Below the pieces are notes generated by a model. The model was not told the origin of the DNA, did not search any database, and saw nothing but the letters and a program-made list of their open reading frames with translations. A DNA stretch of 64,000 nucleotides, from positions 11,344,646-11,408,645 of the forward strand of contig OW804100.1 in NCBI GenBank assembly GCA_942159475.1, in the 5' to 3' direction. The translations under genes and the position numbers were made by a program. Position 1 is the stretch's first letter; the number at the start of each line of letters is the position of its first letter. Shown one piece after another: positions 12,977 to 25,525 of this stretch. This stretch comes from Sthenelais limicola (Eukaryota; Annelida; Polychaeta; Phyllodocida; Sigalionidae).

Positions 12977-15300
12977 TTGGTTTAAGCTTCAGGTAGGAAC
13001 TTCAGAACGTGTGCAACGCAACTTACAAGAAATGCAACAATTGTTTGCCTATAGTTCATCAACTTCTCTATAGGGAGTACCTTCCCCATAATGTATATCA
13101 TGTTGTATTCTGAATTAATAAACGCCACCCAAAATGCTCCATGAACTGTAAATGAAAGTTGATTATTGTTATAATGAGAACCCTCACAAAACAAGCCTTG
13201 GTTAAGTACCAGGAGCTTAACTTAAAATGGTCTTTGCTAAGGTATTTGTCCTTGCTTAGGTCGGAAATTGATATAGTGTATGAATGAAAGTTCCCTAAAA
13301 GTTCCTTACCAGCTGATTAGCAAGGAAAAGTAGCTAAAGAAGGAAAGTATTAAGTAAAGATGTTTTATATAACAGGCCCCAGGGGCATGTATCAAGCTTC
13401 ACATCTCCCTACGATCAATTGGTGACCCAGTATGTTTTAAATACTAAATAAAAAGGGCATAATGGAGAAGACAATTTGTGAGCAATCAATAGAGATCTAC
13501 TCATTAAAAGGATTACAGGAAATAGTGCACGCAGCGCCAGGTGTTGAGATCCATAATATTTTTTAGCAAGCAAGCAAGCTCTCTGTTATAGAGGTAGAGG
13601 AGATGTTTGAGCTGTGTTAACATATAAAACAATACAAACGCACAACTATAAACCATTGAGTAATTCATGTCAATTACCACTATTTTATAGATTAAAATTG
13701 GGTAAACAAATAATAAGGTCTTTATTTTGCAAAACGACATGATACAAAACAGGAAGTACACTATTTTCCATATTAAAACCATTGGGTAAAAAGTATCTGG
13801 AATAACGAACGAAATAAATTGTTTAAAAAGGATAGATATTTCTAACTATTGAAATCTAAAATATATCTGCATGAGATAAATTGCCATATTGTCAGCCCTT
13901 AATTAACAGAAATTGACTTTGCAATGTTTGCAATTTGCTCTTAAGAAATGGCGATTTTAAATCTCTATATCAACAATCGTTTAAATCATTTTAATATTTG
14001 GCAAATATGATAGCAAACCTTGGAAATATGTTCATATGTAATTATATTACCTTGATTCACATGATTATGGGAGAGGAATAATTAGACAGCAGCTATCAGT
14101 CATAGTTTATAGCACTTGCACGGCTGAAGTTGCCTTCCCGCATTATGACAGGTCATTACGCCTGTTCATATCCCTTTTTCTAATATCTTTCATAATCTTT
14201 CACCAGATATAATCTCTATCATTTCAGCTGTGGCATAGAACATAGACATATGAGCCAGGGAGGCCAGATATGTTCAGTAGTTTCAGTAAACGCACGAAAT
14301 ATTAATGTGTCGGAATGAATTATAGTGTTGGACACATGTCATTTCTAAGTATGTCGTACTTTAAAATAACTAACAACATTTCCACATAGAAATAAAGGAA
14401 TTAAAAATCTCTCAATTTAGCTTAAAAGTTTGCCAATAATTTATCATTTGTACCTCCGAATATACACATTCCGATGTCTTAGGTCAATAGTTTTCATTAA
14501 TGTAATGGACCTGTCAACTCAGTAATACTTTAATTCCTAACCTGACATTTGAAGCGTAAGCAGAGAATAAGTCGAACAGGAGATGACAGATAGTAAATGA
14601 CTTCGTGTTAAAATAGTACATAGAGGATAGTAAGTTTTTATTTAAATTGTTATTAAGACGCGGCTCATATTTGGACAATAGAGCAGAGCAGAGTAGTGAG
14701 GTCAGAACCTATTGTGTAACAAGATCATCTGTAAGGTAATGTCGTAACTCTGTATTACCCTTACAATTTCTATATATAATGTCTAACTTTAACCAATAAG
14801 GGTATATGTGTATAATGTTCCGTCGAGTTACCTAATGACGTCACCCAAGCCACTTTGTCATTTCGAACTAGAATGTTACTGTAGACGCTACCCATTCAAG
14901 CTTTGAATATTTATATATATTATATTTGCATGTATATTAAGAAAGGACTTTTATTCATTTGGCAACGTACGTGCGAAAACAGCCTAGAGATTGACTATGT
15001 GTGTTTGACTATTATGATTTGATTGGTCATGACCAACACACATGTTTTTAAAAGGTTATAGAATAATATATGTTAGCTGATTTACCAAAAGAAGTGAGCT
15101 AACTACACAATAGCTGTGTACTTTAGGGAGTATAGTTGTTTTTCTTTATCAATATACATAATATACATGCACAGTAGAAAGGGGGAGAGAAGAACAAACC
15201 GGAAATAGAAATACAGAAGTATTAAAAGCAATTTGGGGTTTATCCTTATTGCCTGCAAGAGTATGTATACTTATGTTTATTGGGATGATTCTATTCTCAC
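12977..15300. other. Gene-free stretch
   Basis: No supported coding region. About 13200-13380 is rich in AAGGA/TCCTT words and ends in TATAACAGGCCCC, resembling the termini of the element at 32331-32531 and the sequence at 17589; it is probably a decayed MITE. An 89-codon open frame at 13513-13782 (minus) is a hydrophobic AT-rich translation without family features. Confidence 0.5.
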
Positions 15301-15398
15301 CTCTCACCTCATGTCTCTCACTTCATGTCTCTCACCTCATGTCTCTCACCTCATGTCTCTCACTTCATGTCTCTCACCTCATGTCTCTCACCTCATGT
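15301..15398. repeat. 14-bp tandem repeat, 7 copies, with a 3-unit higher-order pattern
   Basis: Seven exact-length units of CTCTCACCTCATGT stand head to tail. Units 2 and 5 carry CTTC instead of CCTC at one position, giving the order C-T-C-C-T-C-C, which is a 42-bp higher-order period. Flanking DNA is unrelated. This is a minisatellite. The reading frames crossing it are simple repeats of the unit. Confidence 0.92.
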
Positions 15399-18300
15399 GT
15401 AGTTGTAAGTCCGTGTTCAGCTGCACAGATGTGAGACTGATGTGAACGTCAAAACTTGAGAGCCAGAGAGATGTAACATCGACAGTTAGGCCCGAAGACA
15501 CAGGTTATCCAAAAAAACTGCCTTATAAACACAAAGCTGGGGAGACCAGTATGTTACTGCACGGGGAAAGTATGTGCCTAGAAATGGGAAATACGTCTTT
15601 CGAATAGAGGCAGCAATGAGAGTCCCACCGAAGGCATTTATTAAGTTCACGCTGTGGACTCGCAGACACATCATCCAAATTGCCTCGCAAATGGATATCT
15701 TAGATAGACAGCATTGCAAGCTGATCCCTAGACCTGATATCATTACACCTTTGTCTGCTATATTGCATTTGGACATCTATCCCTTCTGCATGTCTTAACC
15801 CGAGCTCAACGTTGTGCTGTTTATTGGGAAGGTGAGCTTGTGGGAATTAATGACAAATGTACTGAAAGACAGGTCTGCGGAAGGTGGGAAGAAAAATAAA
15901 ATGCATTATGGAATGAATTCATGGTCCCTTCATCCATAACATCCTCTCCGGGCCTGTTATTCTCATTTATTGTAACTTTATTTTTTATTTCCGATTTCCC
16001 AGTTCTATTTACTCTTGACATAAAATGGCTGAGACAAATGGGGAGGGCTGGGGATGGATGATGGATCAGTTTAACGCATTTAGACCATTATAGTGGGGAG
16101 GGTCTGAAAGAGGCAGAGTGGCAAAAAGGGAGAGTAAGATATATATATATTATATTGATTGGGGCGGTGAGTGTCACTTTTAACGCATGGGATTTTCCCC
16201 ACACGGCTGCTTTACCCCATGGACCAGGTTTTTGAATGCATATATGTATTTGAGAGGTGAGAAATAAGGTCTTAACGATTCCGCTTAGATATCAGCTGCT
16301 GTTATACATATCTTCATAACGGAATGATATTTTGGAGCTGTATCAAGGATGCAGCACATCAAGCTGGGGGCTCCGCCAGTTGAAGAACGATTGACTCCCA
16401 TGAACACTCTCCAGGAGAAGCATGATTTATCCCTTTTGTTAAACGCGATTATTTGTCGATATAGAGTTATGCATGGGATGCATTAAGGCTATTACAACAT
16501 ATGGAAGGCCTTCTATATGATAGTCGTCATGGTAACAAAAAGAGTAGAATAATGAAGGAGGATAAAATATATATATGTATTGATAGGGAGTGAGGTATGG
16601 GAGAGGGAATTGTAATGAATGCTTATTCTTTAGTATAAAATATTGATTTGTTTTTGAAGAAGTCGTTAATCTCAAGATAAGGGGAAGTGCGCAGAAGAGA
16701 AAGGCCACTGAATAATGAAGACTTGGAGTTTATTTTCACTCATTGTGTTCTCAGCTCATCGAAACTTTTAAATATTTGAGGCAAATGTTGCAGTTCCCTT
16801 GGAAGAAGGAGATTGCCGAGATTTTTTGGTCAACTGCACGATTGCCCAAAGTGTGTACATAAAAGATTGAAGCTGAGCTGGGCGAAAGTCTACCACCATG
16901 TTTGAAACACGTCTTCGTCTTCATTAAACCTATTCACATATTCCCAATGTGTAATTATTCTATCGCAAACCATCTGTTAAAATGTTACAAAAAGTGCGAG
17001 TCCAGATAAAATACCTCATCTAACAAATTTCAATGGACAAAAATATGGCAAACGGCACTGCACCATAAAAAGAACCAACTGGGCGAAAGTGAAAAGCCAT
17101 TTTCAGGTGACTTTTAAAACTGGCCTTTAAAAGGGAAACTTGAGTTACTTCTCCAGACAACTTTTGCTGTTTATAGCCATGAGGATGCAATTTAAAGGCT
17201 TGGGGCAACACTTTCTCCGAGAAATTGGTCGACACTTGAGAAAAACGCAGTACTTCTGTACAGTCACTGGTGAAGATTATATATAGATGTCTACGCTACT
17301 ATACGTGAATTCACGAGCTAAACGAAAAATAATATTGATATGTCTGTTTCTGAGATTTGTATTAATATAAATGGCCAATTCCCATTATTTCACCTGTAAA
17401 TGTCAGATTTCCTAAATTCCATTTTCTATGTATCAACATACGGTTTGAATAACATAGCTATATAATATTAAGAATCCTCTGTAAATTATATAGCAGACCA
17501 AGTTAGCTGTAAAGTATTATTACGCATAATTTATACGACAGCCAGATTATTACTGATCATGGACGGCTATTGTCATTGTTCTCCTCTGGACCATGTATAA
17601 CCAGTGGCCCTGTTGTATAAACTAAGTAAGGAATTATTTTTGTGAGAATTCCTTCACCAAAATTCTGTCTACGCCATTCTCAGTTGGTAGTAGGTTAATA
17701 TTCCCGGCTGTAAAAGTGTGGGTCTGCAAGGTAGAAGGTAAATAGTTTGCGTACTATTCAGTCTTTTGTGTGTCTTTAAAGATTAATATGGTGTTATATA
17801 CATTTGACACAATAGAGGACTGTATATGACACAATAGAGGACTTGCATCTCCGCCATCTATAATCTTGATTTGCATGGAATGTTGGGAGTTGTATGTCAG
17901 TGTAAAACATGGCGCCATGTTCAGCAGTGAATATCTAATCAACCTCAGTCAATGATTGAGGTGATATTGTCCTCTACAAAAGACGAATGTAAGCATGTTA
18001 TAAAGAGGCTGAAAATCTCCCGCCAGCCGGAGAGTTCCTCTTTCTATGGCAAATCAATATTGCAATACAAGTTTTCTAGATTAGATGGAATAAAACGAAA
18101 GGTTGGTTTGAGAGAGGGTTCCTGTTGAAAAAGGAAACGCAATGCATGGATGTGCGTGTGACACCGGCATGATAACGAGCTAAGTTGTGGTATAAACGAT
18201 AAGATGATGTCTTAAAGGCATCTTATCACCATCATAAATGACTATGAGGGCTTTTTGATACGAGGGTTGGTGTTTAAACTCATGAATACACTTGAGGAAT

Positions 18301-21300
18301 CTCAGACTTGACTTGCAGTGCAGTAAACTACAGTTACAGTGCAGCGGGTCTATACAGGTCTCATAAATCCCTTGCATCGTAACCTGCATTTCACAATACG
18401 ATTTAGACTTTCCTTAGAGACGTCTTACCTTTATCAAAGGCACCAATCTTCGCATGGTGTATAGTAATGGGCCCATATTGTATTCATTCATGAGCATATG
18501 TAAAATAGCTGCATCTATACTTTCTCTCATGTATATTTACATATTCCTAGTGATTCATCTTTCACAGTGGCATGTATGTAAACACTGCTGTCATCATCCA
18601 CAATGGCAGCACATAGCCAGGACTGAGACAAGAGCCAGGGTGAGATGTATGTTGGAGAAGTAGCCTGGCTTCTACTTAAGACTATATCATGTGGCTGGAC
18701 ATATGGACATGTTCATTAGGTATATGCATGTGCGCAGGTAAAGTTAGACTCCTCAGGCTAACGAGAACGACATTCTTGTACTGTTGGACATAATCACTGA
18801 GCATCTCAGAACAAGGCTTTACATGACGGGAGAGAGAATATGAGACGAATGATTTGTAAAGTGGCTTAGTTTGTGTTGTAGATGATGCCTTCTGTCTACA
18901 AAGGATGTTTACATACGTCAAGTATTGGCTTTTAGCATATGTCCAGAACATGGAGATGTATCTCGTTCCCATGGACTTGCAAAGACCTTCCTGCAAGCCA
19001 CAGAACTTTAACGATGAAAGGAAGCGAGGAAAAGGGAAGAAAAGATGAGAAGAAGATAGCCTCAAAGAATGAACAGTTCTGTTATAGAATGTGCAGTCTT
19101 ACAAACAGCCACCAGGGGGCACCACTGAAGAACTGATCACAATCTTCCTCCATCTTGGAAGACAATTGTGGCCAGTTCGTCAGTGGTGTCCCTACTACGT
19201 CACAAGTTATGGGACTGATGATGATGATGGCGAACCATGATATGTCAATGCCGTGTAATAAAAGGAGTGCAATAAAAATATGTTTTATTATATAGCCAGA
19301 ATACAGATTCGATATAAATGTAGTAACTATAGTGTCGCCACTTGAAATGTCAACTTTTCTTATACTACTCACAGACTTCGTATTGGTACACGCGCTCTTG
19401 ATTATCTTTATACACACGGTATATTATTTGCGCATATCGTTTTAATGTTTCTATTCTTTTCCACAAGGTGGAGTTGCTTTTTACATGTAACGTCTTTAAT
19501 ATTACTACCACATTTTCAGCCAATAAAACCTGTCAACAACAACATACAGTGTAGCATGGTTTGCCTAAGTACTATCCAGCGAAGGTTGTTATTAAAACAG
19601 AGCAATAGTTTTAGACGGCTTTCAAAGTTGCCTATTCTCCCCCTCAAGGCGATTCTGAGGGTCATTGCAAATGTATGTTATATCCAACTTTGAGACACGT
19701 TATGGAAAATGAAAATAAATAAAACAAATCTTCAATATTCTTCTTTGCAAAGACATAATAAAAAGCGAATGGAACTGGGCGATAGTGGTTCCCCTAATTA
19801 ATAAATAAATAAGTTTCCATAACATGTAACGGTATCAAATGTTGAATAACAGCGGGGCGTCCTCCTTCGGTACAGGTGTACCAAATGCTTGGACCTAACC
19901 GTCGAGTCTGCAACCATTAAGTTAATGTAGTTGAGCCGGTGAAGTTGTATCCCCCTTTATTTACGTCCTTGTCTAACAAGATGACGGACTACAGACGAAT
20001 GCTCTACTCTACAAGGAAAACTGGCCAGGAGAAGCAATTTGTAATCGGTTCACTAGAATATCTACAACCACAACCCATCATAATCCATTGCTAGACTTGT
20101 AATGGATATGGACAAGCATCCATATCAAGAGCCAGAAATTGATATAGAGTACCACTGATCTTTATAAATAAATGACCCGTGATAATTGTGATAATTCATT
20201 GACTTTCATTGCAAAATATTTACACATAATCATAAGTAATTGAAGGGCGGTTTTGTATGTGCATTCAACGAGTATAGATTTCTATTCTCGTCGATGAGTC
20301 CCTACATCCATGTTACAACGTTATTTTATTTAGAAACAGACGAAATAGGCTGGTTTGTCAATTCGGCGTGAACGTATATATAGAGAGAATGGAACAAGGC
20401 AACTTAATACAGAGCATAGAAAGGAAAGCTATTAGTTATAAATATTGGGAGTGGAGAAACGTGACAATGAAGCATGAGCTCATCTATTGTATGGTTCATT
20501 TTGTATCAAATAGAATAGTGAGTGACTCGTTACTCATGAGTCGGCATAGAGTACATATATATAAACCTGTAGGACATAAAGCGATTACACTACAAGCACA
20601 AATAAGCAATTCACAAAACCTTTATAGAGCTGAACGCTGCATGGCAATATTGAGAACTATATTAAATTAGCATTGGAATTACAACAAGGAGAAACCCTGA
20701 TAGAACCCATGTCCACATGTGACATACATTTATTCCGTGCTATAAATATAATTTATTAACCAGATATCAATTTTCTACTTAAGGGTTTCAAAATAAAAGA
20801 CTCCTCTACCTTATGTTACTCTTTCCGACGAGTATTCAGACAGATAGGCTAAACAATTGTGCATGGGTTTATAAAAGCATCAAACTTGGCAGAGTAATAG
20901 ATTATGGTCCATAGATTAATTCCAGAATTGGCGCCGACATAAAAGCAAGACAGCCTTGGCAACCAGGTTAAAAATAGCTGCCCCGAAATAAGAGCAACAA
21001 AGATATAGTGGATTTATATAGGAAGGGCCTATTCATTGCAGAATCGTATCGATAGAAAGTCGGATATAAAGTTAGATTCTACGCTCTCTTAACTATGACA
21101 GCGTTCGGTTATTTGCTGAATAAATGTAAAAGTAATAATCAGTGCAACGAAGAAAAAGCTTCATTAGTCATATGAAAGAGGCATAGACTAAATTGAGCAG
21201 TTAAAACTCCTCTAGAAAAACAAATAAATCGTTTCATGCTAGACAATTACACCTGTAAACCTATATTACTAGATTAATCTTGATAATGATATGTTCTAAT

Positions 21301-23138
21301 CCTGAGAATTGCAAAGCTGACATTTCCATCATACATGACTTCATACTTCATCACTATTTCATCCTTCTAACTTTCTCTTTCTCTTTCTCTGATCACCCAT
21401 TGTTTACAGAATAATAATTATGAATATGTACCCTCAGCCTGAAAAGAGCAGAAATTCTGGTGCTGTTGATAAGAAAATAAAACATAGATTTATTTCTACC
21501 TGCATGTTTCTATTACCTCCGTATTGATTATATGACCATCGTATACATGGCATTACACCTGCCCCTGCTTCATAAGAAATCCTTACTCAAGTATTACTTG
21601 CTTAGCAGCTGAAACCTTTAAGGGAATGCAATTGTTAAGAACACACTGCTATTCTTTTATTCCTACAGTGGAAACCTCCAGACAAAGCAATGAAAATAGC
21701 TCAGTATCAAACATTTGAGAAAGGATTTCTTATGACACCCGACCGGGTGTATACAAAGCCTGTCTAACTGTGGATCCTCTCAGCCCTACTCAAGGAATCT
21801 CAGTATCCATTTCCCTATTCTAATCACCTGTTTCATAGATTCCACAGTCCTACCAAATATGCCTGTGTTATTACTGGCTTGGCCGTGAACAGCCCTTAGG
21901 TTTACTGGGAAGAGCCTTGAGTGTATTTCTATATCTGCTCCAATATTCATAGCTTGGTTATAAAGGTGATGCATCACTAGGGTAAGAGGGACCCATAGGC
22001 TGATTCATAGATGAGTTACACCCTAGTGACTCGGCCCGCAGGAGGACTTTATGAAGCTAAACGTCCTACCTTAGTCTGGTATAATCCATCTTTTTACATT
22101 TACAAAATAGCAAGCACCAGTAATACAAGAGTCATATTATCGCTGTTGACCTGCCTGGTTCATAATAAACTGCCAATCTGCGAGCTAGATATTGCGATTG
22201 CCAGCACTGTTATTGCATGATATATGTTTCGAACTAGATCTCCTACAGTTCGTTAAAATAATTTTGCTGTGTATAGCAATATATAGCAATGCAATGCAAA
22301 ATGCCCTACGAGCCATGCTCCATTTCGAGCCTGCTAGTGCACTGTCTATGCAAGATCACTCTGCTTCGCCTCGGGATTATTCACCAAACACTGTACCAGC
22401 AGCACCCCACAATGTCGGTCATAAATTATTTAGTAGATTGTGGCTATATATATATAATTAATAATATATATATAATAATTAGTTTAGTTAACTAAATCAG
22501 TCACTTAGAATATCACAGTTGGATAGCAACGAATGCGATTTTACCACACCTCGAACTGACTTATCATATATATATATATAGGATTTTTATTCTGAACAGA
22601 CAAACATTACAATCAGAAAAGAATATACCATCTGCTAGTCAAATGACAAGCAGGTCTTCCAGGCAAATCTAGTTTATGAACAACGATATGTTCAATGATC
22701 TCTATTGATGTTTGAGACTGACAAAGGTTGGTGTATGATTATAGTATCTATCGTTTAGTGCTAATGTACATTATTATAATTTATAGTCATAAGTGATGTC
22801 CATTCAGTGATAAGTTCCCGTAATAACATCGGGTTACAAACATAACAACAATACAATTTTGGTTTCTCCAATACCATAGGCTCCTATACTAGATGCCCAG
22901 TACACTATAACTATATAGGCTCTTGTACTAGAGTCCAAGACACAAGACATTGGATTTTTCTCTCCGTTAACACTTGTTGTGGTGCAGTACCGCCACAATA
23001 ACACATATCTACAGTCACAATAATACAGTTCAAGATTTCATCCCCCCTTCCCCAGATATTATCGTTATATCGATCATGTTGTGAGAAAGGATTTACGTTC
23101 CTTGATAAGTTATATCCCCCCTCCCCCCCCCCCTTTTG
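15399..23138. other. Gene-free stretch with microsatellites and MITE-like ends
   Basis: No gene can be supported. Visible items: overlapping short frames on both strands at 15486-15798 with no recognised motif; a possible MITE end at 17589 (GGCCCTGTTGTATAAA); a direct duplication of GACACAATAGAGGACT near 17805-17842; AT-rich runs at 22441-22485 and 22567-22580; and a C-rich tract at 23117-23134. ORFs of 100-127 codons at 18682-19065 (minus), 19082-19417 (minus) and 20368-20670 (plus) lack family features. Confidence 0.5.
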
Positions 23139-24023
23139 TTACCAATCGACAAGTCCCTCACATGGCATGGCCCTCACTCTAGATCTCACAGTGTTGATTT
23201 TTTTACACATGAATTTTTTATAGTTTAGTTGTCTGTCCAGCTCAATTCCGAGGTATTTATATGCCTCCACATCACCCATTATTTGATCATCAATGTTGTA
23301 TTGGACTGTGTTTTTGTGGTTGATTTTTGACCTGATCGTTAGGCTTTTGCATTTTGCGATATTAAGCGAGATCTTATTATTAGCACACCATCTTACAATA
23401 CTATCGAGGTCTGTTTGAAGCGACTCTATCTTTTCGGCCCCGAGGGCTCTATCGGCAAACAATACAGTATCATCTGCAAATAATTGGATTTTACTCGTTT
23501 TCACGACCTCTGGTAAGTCATTAATATAGACGCTGAAGAGTAGTGGCCCTAGGGATGTTCCCTGAGGGACACCGCATGTTACAGGTTTAAGGGAGGATGA
23601 TCCACCTCTCATTACTACCCTCTGACACCTGTCTGATAGGTAGTTATTAAACCATTTGTATGAATTCTGATCGATTCCGTAATGTAAAAGTTTCTGGAGG
23701 AGTAGTTTATGATTAACCGTATCAAACGCCTTTTTGAAATCTAGGAATATTAAGTCGGTTGCTCTTTTACTGTTTAAGTTGTTATATACTTTACTTAGTA
23801 GATTGTCATGGGCTTCGACAATGGATTTTCCTCTCCTAAACCCGTATTGGCTCTCAGTCAGCAGGTTGTTAGACTCTAAATAATTCGATAGTTGGGTGTG
23901 GATACAGCTTTCAAGTATTTTTGCTGGTAGATTAATGCACGATATTGGTCTATAGTTACCCGGTGATTGTTTACCTCCCTCTATATATAGAGGGGTAACG
24001 TTTGCTTTCTTAAACTCACTTAG
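23139..24023 (-). pseudogene. Non-LTR (LINE) reverse transcriptase fragment, truncated at both ends
   Basis: The frame is open for 294 codons without needing an internal start. It reads through the canonical order of non-LTR RT motifs: PGNYRPIS, LDFKKAFDTV (catalytic motif A), VPQGTSLGPLLF (motif B), FADDTVLFA (motif C, catalytic DD), NKISLNIAKCK (motif D) and YKYLGIELD (motif E). This motif set is typical of jockey/CR1-like LINEs. It copies LINE RNA at a nicked target site in intact elements. Here the 5' side breaks at an in-frame TAA at 24024-24026, just upstream of the SEFKKA motif. The 3' side ends at a TAA-less tail (VRSRVRAMPCEG...) well short of the usual thumb and C-terminal region, next to a poly-C tract. 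Endonuclease and ORF1 are absent, so this is a dead remnant. It ends 20 bases from Ngaro-like element 1. Confidence 0.9.
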
Positions 24024-24042
24024 TTAATCTGTATTTAACCTG

Positions 24043-24206
24043 CATTGGATACAGGAGAAAACAGGAGTTGGTATTGATAATTATTTATTCACCTTTCGTT
24101 GACATATTAACAAATTATCAGATTAAAATTTGATGTATTAAATTTTATGAAGTAGGGATGTGATATTGTCACTAGTCTATAAGGCTTCGGCAGTGTTTAT
24201 TTAGCC
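24043..24206 (-). repeat. Element 1 split repeat B2 (outer 3' end)
   Basis: This is 164 bases matching 24389-24557 except that it lacks GTGGT within CAGAT(GTGGT)TAAAA. It begins CATTGGATACAGG at the outer element boundary. Both copies carry AATAAA on the coding strand. Confidence 0.93.
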
Positions 24207-24269
24207 CTCTGTGGGGGACAGTCTCTTGTTCTCACAGTGTCTCTTGTGTAGGCGTGGGTGGGTGGGATA
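24207..24269. other. Element 1 unique spacer between A2 and B2
   Basis: This is 63 bases present once only. It contains GTGGGTGGGTGGG on the + strand. The equivalent 44-base spacer of element 2 has the same word at the same place, though the rest differs. Confidence 0.8.
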
Positions 24270-24388
24270 CGTCTATACCCTATGAGGTCTGGAGGATGAG
24301 TGAGGAAGAGTGCTGTCTAAGATGCCGGAAGCGGAAGTTCCTCCTGCACCTCCCGACCAATGTGCCCTCATTGGCGCAATGAGGAAAC
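24270..24388 (-). repeat. Element 1 split repeat A2
   Basis: This is 119 bases matching A1 at 29028-29146 with a single T/C difference (CCAATGTGCC against CCAATGCGCC). It abuts B1 directly, giving the A/B junction AAAC|CATT. Confidence 0.95.
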
Positions 24389-24557
24389 CATTGGATACAG
24401 GAGAAAACAGGAGTTGGTATTGATAATTATTTATTCACCTTTCGTTGACATATTAACAAATTATCAGATGTGGTTAAAATTTGATGTATTAAATTTTATG
24501 AAGTAGGGATGTGATATTGTCACTAGTCTATAAGGCTTCGGCAGTGTTTATTTAGCC
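24389..24557 (-). repeat. Element 1 split repeat B1 with poly(A) signals
   Basis: This is 169 bases repeated at 24043-24206. On the coding strand AATAAA lies at 24552-24547, 12 bases past the recombinase stop, and again at 24435-24430, so it probably supplies the 3' end of the element transcript. Confidence 0.93.
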
Positions 24558-24563
24558 AATCCT

Positions 24564-25472
24564 TTAACTACTTGCTAGTTCGATAAATGCTGCTGCAGCC
24601 GATGACTGAGCCTTATCTTTTATATAGCCTCTGAACGCAGTTGAGTGCCACCTCCCATACTCTCTAATTTGGTCTTCTTGCATGTGAGGTTGGATGGCGC
24701 AGGCGGCGCCCCTGCGAAGACTGTGCAATGTGTAGCCGATGGAGTCTAGACCTGCTGCTTTAAGTGCAGCGTGCCAAGCTGCCATGATGTAGTGTAATGA
24801 CAGCGGGGTTCCCCCTTTCACCAGGAAGAGGGGAGCTCCTGGATTGGCTGGTCTGTGGGCTACCATTTTCTCGAATGCTTGGATTGGGCATGCCATGGAT
24901 CCTTTTAGGGCAGGGATCTTAAATGAATCCATTTCTGCTGCCCTCTGATGGTTCTTTGCCCATTTGTGGGCCACTATCATCATGTTGTTTTGGATGGACA
25001 CATCTCCACGAAGGAGATGCCTTGTAGCATCGAACGTGTCATTCACACGAATGAGCACATTCGATTGCCTCATCAACGTATAGAACATTATTAGCACTGC
25101 ACACACAATAGTTGGGCCCTCTTCATCACATTGAAGGTAGTTGGTGACTTTTATTAAATGGTCGAATGTTATTGGCAGAGCTTTCATTGGCACGTGCCTG
25201 ATGTTGGTAGAGATGGCTGAGAGAGCATCTTTAACTTTGAAATGGTTGAATGCTTGGGTATCCAGGTGCATTCTAGTGAGTAGGGTTTTCACATTCACTA
25301 TGTAGTTGTTTATCGATGATGGTGATTTGAAGAATATAGCAAGATATTCTATGAAGAAGCACAGTGTTTCGTGGTCAGGGGATCTGTACTTTAAGTCGTA
25401 TCTGGTACAGAACGCAATGAACAGCTTAAGTGAGACCTTTCTATTCATGTCAGTTCCTGGTCTGACCACCAT
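24564..25472 (-). CDS. Tyrosine recombinase (YR) of element 1, 302 aa
   Basis: It is expected to insert the element's circular DNA intermediate into the genome by site-specific recombination through a 3'-phosphotyrosine. An N-terminal SAM-like DNA-binding region covers residues 10-90. The catalytic domain carries R135 (LMRQSN), K173 (KWAKNH), H250-x-x-R253 (LHSLRRG), H276 (GRWHS) and nucleophile Y283 (FRGYI), so the full R-K-H-R-H-Y set is there. The start is a true ATG, but the same frame is open for about 18 further codons up to the RT stop, and those codons (starting GDDTSL, ending TARQD) read like genuine N-terminal recombinase sequence. Expression may therefore begin further upstream through splicing or coupling. 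It lies 53 bases downstream of RT/RNase H in another frame. Confidence 0.93.
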   Translation of the reverse strand: MVVRPGTDMNRKVSLKLFIAFCTRYDLKYRSPDHETLCFFIEYLAIFFKSPSSINNYIVNVKTLLTRMHLDTQAFNHFKVKDALSAISTNIRHVPMKALPITFDHLIKVTNYLQCDEEGPTIVCAVLIMFYTLMRQSNVLIRVNDTFDATRHLLRGDVSIQNNMMIVAHKWAKNHQRAAEMDSFKIPALKGSMACPIQAFEKMVAHRPANPGAPLFLVKGGTPLSLHYIMAAWHAALKAAGLDSIGYTLHSLRRGAACAIQPHMQEDQIREYGRWHSTAFRGYIKDKAQSSAAAAFIELASS

Positions 25473-25525
25473 GTCCTGGCGTGCTGTAGCCCTCTGTATT
25501 AGGAACGCCAGTGACGTGTCATCAC

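Noticed and set aside
15301..15398. CRISPR-like array
   Set aside because: Units are 14 bp head to tail without spacers, in eukaryotic DNA.
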